From contig NC_092523.1 of NCBI RefSeq assembly GCF_037038585.1, forward strand, positions 49,679,501-49,743,500: a stretch of DNA of 64,000 nucleotides. Reading direction: 5' to 3'. The translations under genes and the position numbers were made by a program. Numbering within the stretch: position 1 is the stretch's first letter; each line of letters starts with the position of its first letter. The DNA comes from Patagioenas fasciata (Eukaryota; Chordata; Aves; Columbiformes; Columbidae). Positions 11,880 to 25,455 of the stretch are shown here, piece by piece. The notes under the pieces are model-generated. The model did no database searches. It saw nothing but the letters and a program-made list of their open reading frames with translations, and was not told the DNA's origin.

Positions 11880-13576
11880 TTGAACTTGAGGAAACACGCG
11901 TCTGAGCAAAACTCCCAAACGCTTCCAGGAAAGACACACGCTCTCCCACAACCACACAAGTGTTTGCCCTCAGCTATAGATCAGGGACAAGCTTGTGAAG
12001 AGATGCCCTGCTATTCTTTCGCCTTATGGCATCATGTGTTTCGTTCCTCTTGGAGATCGATTGTTAAACGTCTTTCCTAGGGCGACTGTGAAGCATTTGC
12101 CAGCGGAGGAGAAGTAGCACGGAGCAGCATTCAGTACTGCCTACGAGTGTCTTTGCTACCCTACTAGCGGAGCTCCAAGAACAGGCAGACATCTTCAGGT
12201 ACCTTCCAAATGTGGATTCCCCTGCAGCCCCGTAGGCGGGCGTGCAGTACGCCAACCATCAACGGACGTTTTTCCCCTCAAGCCTGTCAGGACGTTGCTC
12301 GTCCGTCTTTCCCTCAATAGATGGGAGTAGGCGCGCTTGCGGATGTGTGCGTGTGTGTGGCCACGCGTTTGCTTAGGCATCAGTGTGTGAAAAGGTAGGT
12401 GCTTTTCTCTAGCTGCGTGTGCGTGCACGTGGTGCTGGGTGCACATCCCTGGGTGCTCGAAGAAAGGTTTCTGCATGGTTTTCGCTGAGGAATCGTGTGT
12501 GTGCACATGGACAAAGAGAAGGCGCAGCAACCGGGTTCCAGCGCCGAAGAAGGCAAAAGGCAAGGTTTCCGGCGCTATCTCCTTCTCTCCGCAGACCTAG
12601 TCGCGCAAAGCAAGCCGCTAAGCCGGCGACCGGCAAGAGAGCTACAACGAAGCATGCCGAACGGAGAAAATAGCAGCAGCTCATCTGTTCACACCTTGTT
12701 TCTGCCATGTGCTTGAACGCCAAGACGTTCGCGCTTCTGTGAGATGAAAGACGTCCTTCTGCATATGTGGTTGCTCACACCGGTGCACTTGTTAGTGTAT
12801 CCCTTCAGTCCTGGGCTGCGGGGCATTCAGAAGTGGCTCTGTGGAGACGTCTGCATAGAGGCAGCTGTCAGAACACGCACACTCGATTGTTCACCAAAAC
12901 ATATGCAGACGCGTCCTTAGCCTGTAGATTTGGATGCACAGAGTTCCCTGTGTTCGCAAGAGACAAGGGAATCGCGTCTGTACGCACAGAAGCAATAGCG
13001 GACCGTTTCCCTCGGAGTGAAAGCGAAGAGCCGTCTATGTACTCGCAGACACGGGAACGTGCCTCAATGCGGTCACAGAGGCAGCAGCTTTTGCACAGAT
13101 GCTCTGGTGATTCTGGCACTTTCCAGGCACACTCCTGAAAGCCGCGCACACTGCTGTTCACTCGCTAAACGACCTCTTGGGAAACACGTCTCCGGTCGAT
13201 AGACCGCTCAGATTGCTTCTCGTGTAACTGTGAACTGTGTCAGCGCAGGGAATCCGTCTCTGTTGAGCAGATGTCAATCCTGCCTCGGTTTTGCTTTGTT
13301 GCCTCTACCAAGATGATTTCCCGTTTCTCTCTTCACTGGAGCACGCAGACACAGCCAACGCACATCAAGTGTCAAGAGACACGCTCTGCTGAGCTCAACG
13401 CTTGTGCAGATGCACATGTGCGACGAAGTCAACACACGTGCTTGTGGAGAGAAAGAAAGGGACTCCCAGGCGTGTGGAGCGACGGGGAGAAAGAGCGGGC
13501 GCTGAGGAACACAGTTTCAAACAGACTGTCTCCACACAAACAGGCACCTGTCTGCAGGTATCCTAGATCTTGATTC
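11880..13576. repeat. Satellite unit 8, type B
   Basis: B set plus u309 G (12188), u1322 A (13201) and a private u1409 G (13288). The u309 G reappears only in C copies 32, 36 and 38, far downstream. The u1322 A removes the ATG of the 124-codon frame. Confidence 0.96.
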
Positions 13577-15273
13577 TTGAACTTGAGGAAACACGCGTCT
13601 GAGCAAAACTCCCAAACGCTTCCAGGAAAGACACACGCTCTCCCACAAGCACACAAGTGTTTGCCCTCAGCTATAGATCAGGGACAAGCTTGTGAAGAGA
13701 TGCCCTGCTATTCTTTCGCCTTATGCCATCATGTGTTTCGTTCCTCTTGGAGATCGATTGTTAAACGTCTTTCCTCGGGCGACTGTGAAGCATTTGCCAG
13801 CGGAGGAGAAGTAGCACGGAGCAGCATTCAGTACTGCCTACGAGTGTCTTTGCTACCCTACTAGCGGAGCTCCAAGAACAGGCACACGTCTTCAGGTACC
13901 TTCCAAATGTGGATTCCCCTGCAGCCCCGTAGGCGGGCGTGCAGTACGCCAACCATCAACGGACGTTTTTCCCCTCAAGCCTGTCAGGACGTTGCTCGTC
14001 CGTCTTTCCCTCAATAGATGGGAGTAGGCGCGCTTGCGGATGTGTGCGTGTGTGTGGCCACGCGTTTGCTTAGGCATCAGAGTGTGAAAAGGTAGGTGCT
14101 TTTCTCTAGCTGCGTGTGCGTGCACGTGGTGCTGGGTGCACATCCCTGGGTGCTCGTGGAAAGGTTTCTGCATGGTTTTCGCTGAGGAATCGTGTGTGTG
14201 CACATGGACAAAGAGAAGGCGCAGCAACCAGGTTCCAGCGCCGAAGAAGGCAAAAGGCAAGGTTTCCGGCGCTATCTCCTTCTCTCCGCAGACCTAGTCG
14301 CGCAAAGCAAGCCGCTAAGCCGGCGACCGGCAAGAGAGCTACAACGAAGCATGTCGAACGGAGAAAATAGCAGCAGCTCATCTGTTCACACCTTGTTTCT
14401 GCCATGTGCTTGAACGCCAAGACGTTCGCGCTTCTGTGAGATGAAAGACGTCCTTCTGCGTATGTAGTTGCTCACACCGGTGCACTTGTTAGTGTATCCA
14501 TTCAGTCCTGGGCTGCGGGGCATTCAGAAGTGGCTCTGTGGAGACGTCTGCATAGAGGCAGCTGTCAGAACACGCACACTCGATTGTTCACCAAAACATA
14601 TGCAGACGCGTCCTTAGCCTGTAGATTTGGATGCACAGAGTTCCCTGTGTTCGCAAGAGACAAGGGAATCGCGTCTGTACGCACAGAAGCAATAGCGGAC
14701 CGTTTCCCTCGGAGTGAACGCGAAGAGCCGTCTATGTACTCGCAGACACGGGAACGTGCCTCAATGCGGTCACAGAGGCAGCAGCTTTTGCACAGATGCT
14801 CTGGTGATTCTGGCACTTTCCAGGCACACTCCTGAAAGCCGCGCACACTGCTGTTCACTCGCTAAACGACCTCTTGGGAAACACGTCTCCGGTCGATGGA
14901 CCGCTCAGATTGCTTCTCGTGTAACTGTGAACTGTGTCAGCGCAGGGAATCCGTCTCTGTTGAGCAGATGTCAATCCTGCCTCGCTTTTGCTTTGTTGCC
15001 TCTACCAAGATGATTTCCCGTTTCTCTCTTCACTGGAGCACGCAGACACAGCCAACGCACATCAAGTGTCAAGAGACACGCTCTGCTGAGCTCAACGCTT
15101 GTGCAGATGCACATGTGCGACGAAGTCAACACACGTGCTTGTGGAGAGAAAGAAAGGGACTCCCAGGCGTGTGGAGCGACGGGGAGAAAGAGCGGGCGCT
15201 GAGGAACACAGTTTCAAACAGACTGTCTCCACACAAACAGGCACCTGTCTGCAGGTATCCTAGATCTTGATTC
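13577..15273. repeat. Satellite unit 9, type A
   Basis: Type A with u150 C as in unit 7, but with C at u200, which leaves the 95-codon frame open as in A0 copies. It therefore joins an A body to an A0-like base at one site. Confidence 0.96.
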
Positions 15274-16970
15274 TTGAACTTGAGGAAACACGCGTCTGAG
15301 CAAAACTCCCAAACGCTTCCAGGAAAGACACACGCTCTCCCACAACCACACAAGTGTTTGCCCTCAGCTATAGATCAGGGACAAGCTTGTGAAGAGATGC
15401 CCTGCTATTCTTTCGCCTTATGGCATCATGTGTTTCGTTCCTCTTGGAGATCGATTGTTAAACGTCTTTCCTAGGGCGACTGTGAAGCATTTGCCAGCGG
15501 AGGAGAAGTAGCACGGAGCAGCATTCAGTACTGCCTACGAGTGTCTTTGCTACCCTACTAGCGGAGCTCCAAGAACAGGCACACATCTTCAGGTACCTTC
15601 CAAATGTGGATTCCCCTGCAGCCCCGTAGGCGGGCGTGCAGTACGCCAACCATCAACGGACGTTTTTCCCCTCAAGCCTGTCAGGACGTTGCTCGTCCGT
15701 CTTTCCCTCAATAGATGGGAGTAGGCGCGCTTGCGGATGTGTGCGTGTGTGTGGCCACGCGTTTGCTTAGGCATCAGTGTGTGAAAAGGTAGGTGCTTTT
15801 CTCTAGCTGCGTGTGCGTGCACGTGGTGCTGGGTGCACATCCCTGGGTGCTCGAAGAAAGGTTTCTGCATGGTTTTCGCTGAGGAATCGTGTGTGTGCAC
15901 ATGGACAAAGAGAAGGCGCAGCAACCGGGTTCCAGCGCCGAAGAAGGCAAAAGGCAAGGTTTCCGGCGCTATCTCCTTCTCTCCGCAGACCTAGTCGCGC
16001 AAAGCAAGCCGCTAAGCCGGCGACCGGCAAGAGAGCTACAACGAAGCATGCCGAACGGAGAAAATAGCAGCAGCTCATCTGTTCACACCTTGTTTCTGCC
16101 ATGTGCTTGAACGCCAAGACGTTCGCGCTTCTGTGAGATGAAAGACGTCCTTCTGCATATGTGGTTGCTCACACCGGTGCACTTGTTAGTGTATCCCTTC
16201 AGTCCTGGGCTGCGGGGCATTCAGAAGTGGCTCTGTGGAGACGTCTGCATAGAGGCAGCTGTCAGAACACGCACACTCGATTGTTCACCAAAACATATGC
16301 AGACGCGTCCTTAGCCTGTAGATTTGGATGCACAGAGTTCCCTGTGTTCGCAAGAGACAAGGGAATCGCGTCTGTACGCACAGAAGCAATAGCGGACCGT
16401 TTCCCTCGGAGTGAAAGCGAAGAGCCGTCTATGTACTCGCAGACACGGGAACGTGCCTCAATGCGGTCACAGAGGCAGCAGCTTTTGCACAGATGCTCTG
16501 GTGATTCTGGCACTTTCCAGGCACACTCCTGAAAGCCGCGCACACTGCTGTTCACTCGCTAAACGACCTCTTGGGAAACACGTCTCCGGTCGATGGACCG
16601 CTCAGATTGCTTCTCGTGTAACTGTGAACTGTGTCAGCGCAGGGAATCCGTCTCTGTTGAGCAGATGTCAATCCTGCCTCGCTTTTGCTTTGTTGCCTCT
16701 ACCAAGATGATTTCCCGTTTCTCTCTTCACTGGAGCACGCAGACACAGCCAACGCACATCAAGTGTCAAGAGACACGCTCTGCTGAGCTCAACGCTTGTG
16801 CAGATGCACATGTGCGACGAAGTCAACACACGTGCTTGTGGAGAGAAAGAAAGGGACTCCCAGGCGTGTGGAGCGACGGGGAGAAAGAGCGGGCGCTGAG
16901 GAACACAGTTTCAAACAGACTGTCTCCACACAAACAGGCACCTGTCTGCAGGTATCCTAGATCTTGATTC
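15274..16970. repeat. Satellite unit 10, type B
   Basis: B set with u73 C, u150 G, u1263 C and u1322 G. It is the third B copy in the B-A-B-A-B-A run. Confidence 0.96.
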
Positions 16971-18667
16971 TTGAACTTGAGGAAACACGCGTCTGAGCAA
17001 AACTCCCAAACGCTTCCAGGAAAGACACACGCTCTCCCACAAGCACACAAGTGTTTGCCCTCAGCTATAGATCAGGGACAAGCTTGTGAAGAGATGCCCT
17101 GCTATTCTTTCGCCTTATGCCATCATGTGTTTCGTTCCTCTTGGAGATCGATTGTTAAACGTCTTTCCTAGGGCGACTGTGAAGCATTTGCCAGCGGAGG
17201 AGAAGTAGCACGGAGCAGCATTCAGTACTGCCTACGAGTGTCTTTGCTACCCTACTAGCGGAGCTCCAAGAACAGGCACACGTCTTCAGGTACCTTCCAA
17301 ATGTGGATTCCCCTGCAGCCCCGTAGGCGGGCATGCAGTACGCCAACCATCAACGGACGTTTTTCCCCTCAAGCCTGTCAGGACGTTGCTCGTCCGTCTT
17401 TCCCTCAATAGATGGGAGTAGGCGCGCTTGCGGATGTGTGCGTGTGTGTGGCCACGCGTTTGCTTAGGCATCAGAGTGTGAAAAGGTAGGTGCTTTTCTC
17501 TAGCTGCGTGTGCGTGCACGTGGTGCTGGGTGCACATCCCTGGGTGCTCGTGGAAAGGTTTCTGCATGGTTTTCGCTGAGGAATCGTGTGTGTGCACATG
17601 GACAAAGAGAAGGCGCAGCAACCGGGTTCCAGCGCCGAAGAAGGCAAAAGGCAAGGTTTCCGGCGCTATCTCCTTCTCTCCGCAGACCTAGTCGCGCAAA
17701 GCAAGCCGCTAAGCCGGCGACCGGCAAGAGAGCTACAACGAAGCATGTCGAACGGAGAAAATAGCAGCAGCTCATCTGTTCACACCTTGTTTCTGCCATG
17801 TGCTTGAACGCCAAGACGTTCGCGCTTCTGTGAGATGAAAGACGTCCTTCTGCGTATGTAGTTGCTCACACCGGTGCACTTGTTAGTGTATCCATTCAGT
17901 CCTGGGCTGCGGGGCATTCAGAAGTGGCTCTGTGGAGACGTCTGCATAGAGGCAGCTGTCAGAACACGCACACTCGATTGTTCACCAAAACATATGCAGA
18001 CGCGTCCTTAGCCTGTAGATTTGGATGCACAGAGTTCCCTGTGTTCGCAAGAGACAAGGGAATCGCGTCTGTACGCACAGAAGCAATAGCGGACCGTTTC
18101 CCTCGGAGTGAACGCGAAGAGCCGTCTATGTACTCGCAGACACGGGAACGTGCCTCAATGCGGTCACAGAGGCAGCAGCTTTTGCACAGATGCTCTGGTG
18201 ATTCTGGCACTTTCCAGGCACACTCCTGAAAGCCGCGCACACTGCTGTTCACTCGCTAAACGACCTCTTGGGAAACACGTCTCCGGTCGATGGACCGCTC
18301 AGATTGCTTCTCGTGTAACTGTGAACTGTGTCAGCGCAGGGAATCCGTCTCTGTTGAGCAGATGTCAATCCTGCCTCGCTTTTGCTTTGTTGCCTCTACC
18401 AAGATGATTTCCCGTTTCTCTCTTCACTGGAGCACGCAGACACAGCCAACGCACATCAAGTGTCAAGAGACACGCTCTGCTGAGCTCAACGCTTGTGCAG
18501 ATGCACATGTGCGACGAAGTCAACACACGTGCTTGTGGAGAGAAAGAAAGGGACTCCCAGGCGTGTGGAGCGACGGGGAGAAAGAGCGGGCGCTGAGGAA
18601 CACAGTTTCAAACAGACTGTCTCCACACAAACAGGCACCTGTCTGCAGGTATCCTAGATCTTGATTC
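16971..18667. repeat. Satellite unit 11, type A with u363 A
   Basis: Type A except for G at u654, a B-side base. It carries u363 A (17333), found elsewhere only in unit 24, where it creates a GCATGC palindrome. Confidence 0.95.
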
Positions 18668-20364
18668 TTGAACTTGAGGAAACACGCGTCTGAGCAAAAC
18701 TCCCAAACGCTTCCAGGAAAGACACACGCTCTCCCACAAGCACACAAGTGTTTGCCCTCAGCTATAGATCAGGGACAAGCTTGTGAAGAGATGCCCTGCT
18801 ATTCTTTCGCCTTATGCCATCATGTGTTTCGTTCCTCTTGGAGATCGATTGTTAAACGTCTTTCCTAGGGCGACTGTGAAGCATTTGCCAGCGGAGGAGA
18901 AGTAGCACGGAGCAGCATTCAGTACTGCCTACGAGTGTCTTTGCTACCCTACTAGCGGAGCTCCAAGAACAGGCACACATCTTCAGGTACCTTCCAAATG
19001 TGGATTCCCCTGCAGCCCCGTAGGCGGGCGTGCAGTACGCCAACCATCAACGGACGTTTTTCCCCTCAAGCCTGTCAGGACGTTGCTCGTCCGTCTTTCC
19101 CTCAATAGATGGGAGTAGGCGCGCTTGCGGATGTGTGCGTGTGTGTGGCCACGCGTTTGCTTAGGCATCAGTGTGTGAAAAGGTAGGTGCTTTTCTCTAG
19201 CTGCGTGTGCGTGCACGTGGTGCTGGGTGCACATCCCTGGGTGCTCGTGGAAAGGTTTCTGCATGGTTTTCGCTGAGGAATCGTGTGTGTGCACATGGAC
19301 AAAGAGAAGGCGCAGCAACCGGGTTCCAGCGCCGAAGAAGGCAAAAGGCAAGGTTTCCGGCGCTATCTCCTTCTCTCCGCAGACCTAGTCGCGCAAAGCA
19401 AGCCGCTAAGCCGGCGACCGGCAAGAGAGCTACAACGAAGCATGCCGAACGGAGAAAATAGCAGCAGCTCATCTGTTCACACCTTGTTTCTGCCATGTGC
19501 TTGAACGCCAAGACGTTCGCGCTTCTGTGAGATGAAAGACGTCCTTCTGCATATGTAGTTGCTCACACCGGTGCACTTGTTAGTGTATCCCTTCAGTCCT
19601 GGGCTGCGGGGCATTCAGAAGTGGCTCTGTGGAGACGTCTGCATAGAGGCAGCTGTCAGAACACGCACACTCGATTGTTCACCAAAACATATGCAGACGC
19701 GTCCTTAGCCTGTAGATTTGGATGCACAGAGTTCCCTGTGTTCGCAAGAGACAAGGGAATCGCGTCTGTACGCACAGAAGCAATAGCGGACCGTTTCCCT
19801 CGGAGTGAACGCGAAGAGCCGTCTATGTACTCGCAGACACGGGAACGTGCCTCAATGCGGTCACAGAGGCAGCAGCTTTTGCACAGATGCTCTGGTGATT
19901 CTGGCACTTTCCAGGCACACTCCTGAAAGCCGCGCACACTGCTGTTCACTCGCTAAACGACCTCTTGGGAAACACGTCTCCGGTCGATGGACCGCTCAGA
20001 TTGCTTCTCGTGTAACTGTGAACTGTGTCAGCGCAGGGAATCCGTCTCTGTTGAGCAGATGTCAATCCTGCGTCGCTTTTGCTTTGTTGCCTCTACCAAG
20101 ATGATTTCCCGTTTCTCTCTTCACTGGAGCACGCAGACACAGCCAACGCACATCAAGTGTCAAGAGACACGCTCTGCTGAGCTCAACGCTTGTGCAGATG
20201 CACATGTGCGACGAAGTCAACACACGTGCTTGTGGAGAGAAAGAAAGGGACTCCCAGGCGTGTGGAGCGACGGGGAGAAAGAGCGGGCGCTGAGGAACAC
20301 AGTTTCAAACAGACTGTCTCCACACAAACAGGCACCTGTCTGCAGGTATCCTAGATCTTGATTC
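18668..20364. repeat. Satellite unit 12, A/B mosaic
   Basis: Has u505 T, u654 G, u778 C, u884 A and u924 C like B, but TG at u581-582, A at u890 and C at u1143 like A. It has u1405 G, shared only with units 13 and 28. Unit 25 has the same mosaic without u1405 G. Confidence 0.95.
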
Positions 20365-22061
20365 TTGAACTTGAGGAAACACGCGTCTGAGCAAAACTCC
20401 CAAACGCTTCCAGGAAAGACACACGCTCTCCCACAAGCACACAAGTGTTTGCCCTCAGCTATAGATCAGGGACAAGCTTGTGAAGAGATGCCCTGCTATT
20501 CTTTCGCCTTATGGCATCATGTGTTTCGTTCCTCTTGGAGATCGATTGTTAAACGTCTTTCCTAGGGCGACTGTGAAGCATTTGCCAGCGGAGGAGAAGT
20601 AGCACGGAGCAGCATTCAGTACTGCCTACGAGTGTCTTTGCTACCCTACTAGCGGAGCTCCAAGAACAGGCACACATCTTCAGGTACCTTCCAAATGTGG
20701 ATTCCCCTGCAGCCCCGTAGGCGGGCGTGCAGTACGCCAACCATCAACGGACGTTTTTCCCCTCAAGCCTGTCAGGACGTTGCTCGTCCGTCTTTCCCTC
20801 AATAGATGGGAGTAGGCGCGCTTGCGGATGTGTGCGTGTGTGTGGCCACGCGTTTGCTTAGGCATCAGTGTGTGAAAAGGTAGGTGCTTTTCTCTAGCTG
20901 CGTGTGCGTGCACGTGGTGCTGGGTGCACATCCCTGGGTGCTCGTGGAAAGGTTTCTGCATGGTTTTCGCTGAGGAATCGTGTGTGTGCACATGGACAAA
21001 GAGAAGGCGCAGCAACCGGGTTCCAGCGCCGAAGAAGGCAAAAGGCAAGGTTTCCGGCGCTATCTCCTTCTCTCCGCAGACCTAGTCGCGCAAAGCAAGC
21101 CGCTAAGCCGGCGACCGGCAAGAGAGCTACAACGAAGCATGCCGAACGGAGAAAATAGCAGCAGCTCATCTGTTCACACCTTGTTTCTGCCATGTGCTTG
21201 AACGCCAAGACGTTCGCGCTTCTGTGAGATGAAAGACGTCCTTCTGCATATGTGGTTGCTCACACCGGTGCACTTGTTAGTGTATCCATTCAGTCCTGGG
21301 CTGCGGGGCATTCAGAAGTGGCTCTGTGGAGACGTCTGCATAGAGGCAGCTGTCAGAACACGCACACTCGATTGTTCACCAAAACATATGCAGACGCGTC
21401 CTTAGCCTGTAGATTTGGATGCACAGAGTTCCCTGTGTTCGCAAGAGACAAGGGAATCGCGTCTGTGCGCACAGAAGCAATAGCGGACCGTTTCCCTCGG
21501 AGTGAACGCGAAGAGCCGTCTATGTACTCGCAGACACGGGAACGTGCCTCAATGCGGTCACAGAGGCAGCAGCTTTTGCACAGATGCTCTGGTGATTCTG
21601 GCACTTTCCAGGCACACTCCTGAAAGTCGCGCACACTGCTGTTCACTCGCTAAACGACCTCTTGGGAAACACGTCTCCGGTCGATGGACCGCTCAGATTG
21701 CTTCTCGTGTAACTGTGAACTGTGTCAGCGCAGGGAATCCGTCTCTGTTGAGCAGATGTCAATCCTGCGTCGCTTTTGCTTTGTTGCCTCTACCAAGATG
21801 ATTTCCCGTTTCTCTCTTCACTGGAGCACGCAGACACAGCCAACGCACATCAAGTGTCAAGAGACACGCTCTGCTGAGCTCAACGCTTGTGCAGATGCAC
21901 ATGTGCGACGAAGTCAACACACGTGCTTGTGGAGAGAAAGAAAGGGACTCCCAGGCGTGTGGAGCGACGGGGAGAAAGAGCGGGCGCTGAGGAACACAGT
22001 TTCAAACAGACTGTCTCCACACAAACAGGCACCTGTCTGCAGGTATCCTAGATCTTGATTC
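20365..22061. repeat. Satellite unit 13, B/C mosaic
   Basis: Has u654 G and u884 A (B side) with u924 A, u1143 C and u1263 T (C side), and shares u1405 G with unit 12. A private u1103 G lies at 21467. Confidence 0.95.
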
Positions 22062-23758
22062 TTGAACTTGAGGAAACACGCGTCTGAGCAAAACTCCCAA
22101 ACGCTTCCAGGAAAGACACACGCTCTGCCACAAGCACACAAGTGTTTGCCCTCAGCTATAGATCAGGGACAAGCTTGTGAAGAGATGCCCTGCTATTCTT
22201 TCGCCTTATGGCATCATGTGTTTCGTTCCTCTTGGAGATCGATTGTTAAACGTCTTTCCTAGGGCGACTGTGAAGCATTTGCCAGCGGAGGAGAAGTAGC
22301 ACGGAGCAGCATTCAGTACTGCCTACGAGTGTCTTTGCTACCCTACTAGCGGAGCTCCAAGAACAGGCACACATCTTCAGGTACCTTCCAAATGTGGATT
22401 CCCCTGCAGCCCCGTAGGCGGGCGTGCAGTACGCCAACCATCAACGGACGTTTTTCCCCTCAAGCCTGTCAGGACGTTGCTCGTCCGTCTTTCCCTCAAT
22501 AGATGGGAGTAGGCGCGCTTGCGGATGTGTGCGTGTGTGTGGCCACGCGTTTGCTTAGGCATCAGTGTGTGAAAAGGTAGGTGCTTTTCTCTAGCTGCGT
22601 GTGCGTGCACGTGGTGCTGGGTGCACATCCCTGGGTGCTCGTGGAAAGGTTTCTGCATGGTTTTCGCTGAGGAATCGTGTGTGTGCACATGGACAAAGAG
22701 AAGGCGCAGCAACCAGGTTCCAGCGCCGATGAAGGCAAAAGGCAAGGTTTCCGGCGCTATCTCCTTCTCTCCGCAGACCTAGTCGCGCAAAGCAAGCCGC
22801 TAAACCGGCGACCGGCAAGAGAGCTACAACGAAGCATGCCGAACGGAGAAAATAGCAGCAGCTCATCTGTTCACACCTTGTTTCTGCCATGTGCTTGAAC
22901 GCCAAGACGTTCGCGCTTCTGTGAGATGAAAGACGTCCTTCTGCGTATGTGGTTGCTCACACCGGTGCACTTGTTAGTGTATCCCTTCAGTCCTGGGCTG
23001 CGGGGCATTCAGAAGTGGCTCTGTGGAGACGTCTGCATAGAGGCAGCTGTCAGAACACGCACACTCGATTGTTCACCAAAACATATGCAGACGCGTCCTT
23101 AGCCTGTAGATTTGGATGCACAGAGTTCCCTGTGTTCGCAAGAGACAAGGGAATCGCGTCTGTACGCACAGAAGCAATAGCGGACCGTTTCCCTCGGAGT
23201 GAACGCGAAGAGCCGTCTATGTACTCGCAGACACGGGAACGTGCCTCAATGCGGTCACAGAGGCAGCAGCTTTTGCACAGATGCTCTGGTGATTCTGGCA
23301 CTTTCCAGGCACACTCCTGAAAGCCGCGCACACTGCTGTTCACTCGCTAAACGACCTCTTGGGAAACACGTCTCCGGTCGATGGACCGCTCAGATTGCTT
23401 CTCGTGTAACTGTGAACTGTGTCAGCGCAGGGAATCCGTCTCTGTTGAGCAGATGTCAATCCTGCCTCGCTTTTGCTTTGTTGCCTCTACCAAGATGATT
23501 TCCCGTTTCTCTCTTCACTGGAGCACGCAGACACAGCCAACGCACATCAAGTGTCAAGAGACACGCTCTGCTGAGCTCAACGCTTGTGCAGATGCACATG
23601 TGCGACGAAGTCAACACACGTGCTTGTGGAGAGAAAGAAAGGGACTCCCAGGCGTGTGGAGCGACGGGGAGAAAGAGCGGGCGCTGAGGAACACAGTTTC
23701 AAACAGACTGTCTCCACACAAACAGGCACCTGTCTGCAGGTATCCTAGATCTTGATTC
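22062..23758. repeat. Satellite unit 14, type C
   Basis: First copy with u66 G. It carries u669 T (22730), shared only with unit 28, and a private u743 A (22804) that breaks the small GC hairpin. u924 is C and u1263 is C. Confidence 0.95.
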
Positions 23759-25455
23759 TTGAACTTGAGGAAACACGCGTCTGAGCAAAACTCCCAAACG
23801 CTTCCAGGAAAGACACAGGCTCTCCCACAAGCACACAAGTGTTTGCCCTCAGCTATAGATCAGGGACAAGCTTGTGAAGAGATGCCCTGCTATTCTTTCG
23901 CCTTATGGCATCATGTGTTTCGTTCCTCTTGGAGATCGATTGTTAAACGTCTTTCCTAGGGCGACTGTGAAGCATTTGCCAGCGGAGGAGAAGTAGCACG
24001 GAGCAGCATTCAGTACTGCCTACGAGTGTCTTTGCTACCCTACTAGCGGAGCTCCAAGAACAGGCACACGTCTTCAGGTACCTTCCAAATGTGGATTCCC
24101 CTGCAGCCCCGTAGGCGGGCGTGCAGTACGCCAACCATCAACGGACGTTTTTCCCCTCAAGCCTGTCAGGACGTTGCTCGTCCGTCTTTCCCTCAATAGA
24201 TGGGAGTAGGCGCGCTTGCGGATGTGTGCGTGTGTGTGGCCACGCGTTTGCTTAGGCATCAGAGTGTGAAAAGGTAGGTGCTTTTCTCTAGCTGCGTGTG
24301 CGTGCACGTGGTGCTGGGTGCACATCCCTGGGTGCTCGTGGAAAGGTTTCTGCATGGTTTTCGCTGAGGAATCGTGTGTGTGCACATGGACAAAGAGAAG
24401 GCGCAGCAACCAGGTTCCAGCGCCGAAGAAGGCAAAAGGCAAGGTTTCCGGCGCTATCTCCTTCTCTCCGCAGACCTAGTCGCGCAAAGCAAGCCGCTAA
24501 GCCGGCGACCGGCAAGAGAGCTACAACGAAGCATGTCGAACGGAGAAAATAGCAGCAGCTCATCTGTTCACACCTTGTTTCTGCCATGTGCTTGAACGCC
24601 AAGACGTTCGCGCTTCTGTGAGATGAAAGACGTCCTTCTGCGTATGTAGTTGCTCACACCGGTGCACTTGTTAGTGTATCCATTCAGTCCTGGGCTGCGG
24701 GGCATTCAGAAGTGGCTCTGTGGAGACGTCTGCATAGAGGCAGCTGTCAGAACACGCACACTCGATTGTTCACCAAAACATATGCAGACGCGTCCTTAGC
24801 CTGTAGATTTGGATGCACAGAGTTCCCTGTGTTCGCAAGAGACAAGGGAATCGCGTCTGTACGCACAGAAGCAATAGCGGACCGTTTCCCTCGGAGTGAA
24901 CGCGAAGAGCCGTCTATGTACTCGCAGACACGGGAACGTGCCTCAATGCGGTCACAGAGGCAGCAGCTTTTGCACAGATGCTCTGGTGATTCTGGCACTT
25001 TCCAGGCACACTCCTGAAAGCCGCGCACACTGCTGTTCACTCGCTAAACGACCTCTTGGGAAACACGTCTCCGGTCGATGGACCGCTCAGATTGCTTCTC
25101 GTGTAACTGTGAACTGTGTCAGCGCAGGGAATCCGTCTCTGTTGAGCAGATGTCAATCCTGCCTCGCTTTTGCTTTGTTGCCTCTACCAAGATGATTTCC
25201 CGTTTCTCTCTTCACTGGAGCACGCAGACACAGCCAACGCACATCAAGTGTCAAGAGACACGCTCTGCTGAGCTCAACGCTTGTGCAGATGCACATGTGC
25301 GACGAAGTCAACACACGTGCTTGTGGAGAGAAAGAAAGGGACTCCCAGGCGTGTGGAGCGACGGGGAGAAAGAGCGGGCGCTGAGGAACACAGTTTCAAA
25401 CAGACTGTCTCCACACAAACAGGCACCTGTCTGCAGGTATCCTAGATCTTGATTC
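23759..25455. repeat. Satellite unit 15, type A with u60 G
   Basis: Type A marked by u60 G (23818), a base found elsewhere only in unit 18, three units downstream. Confidence 0.96.
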
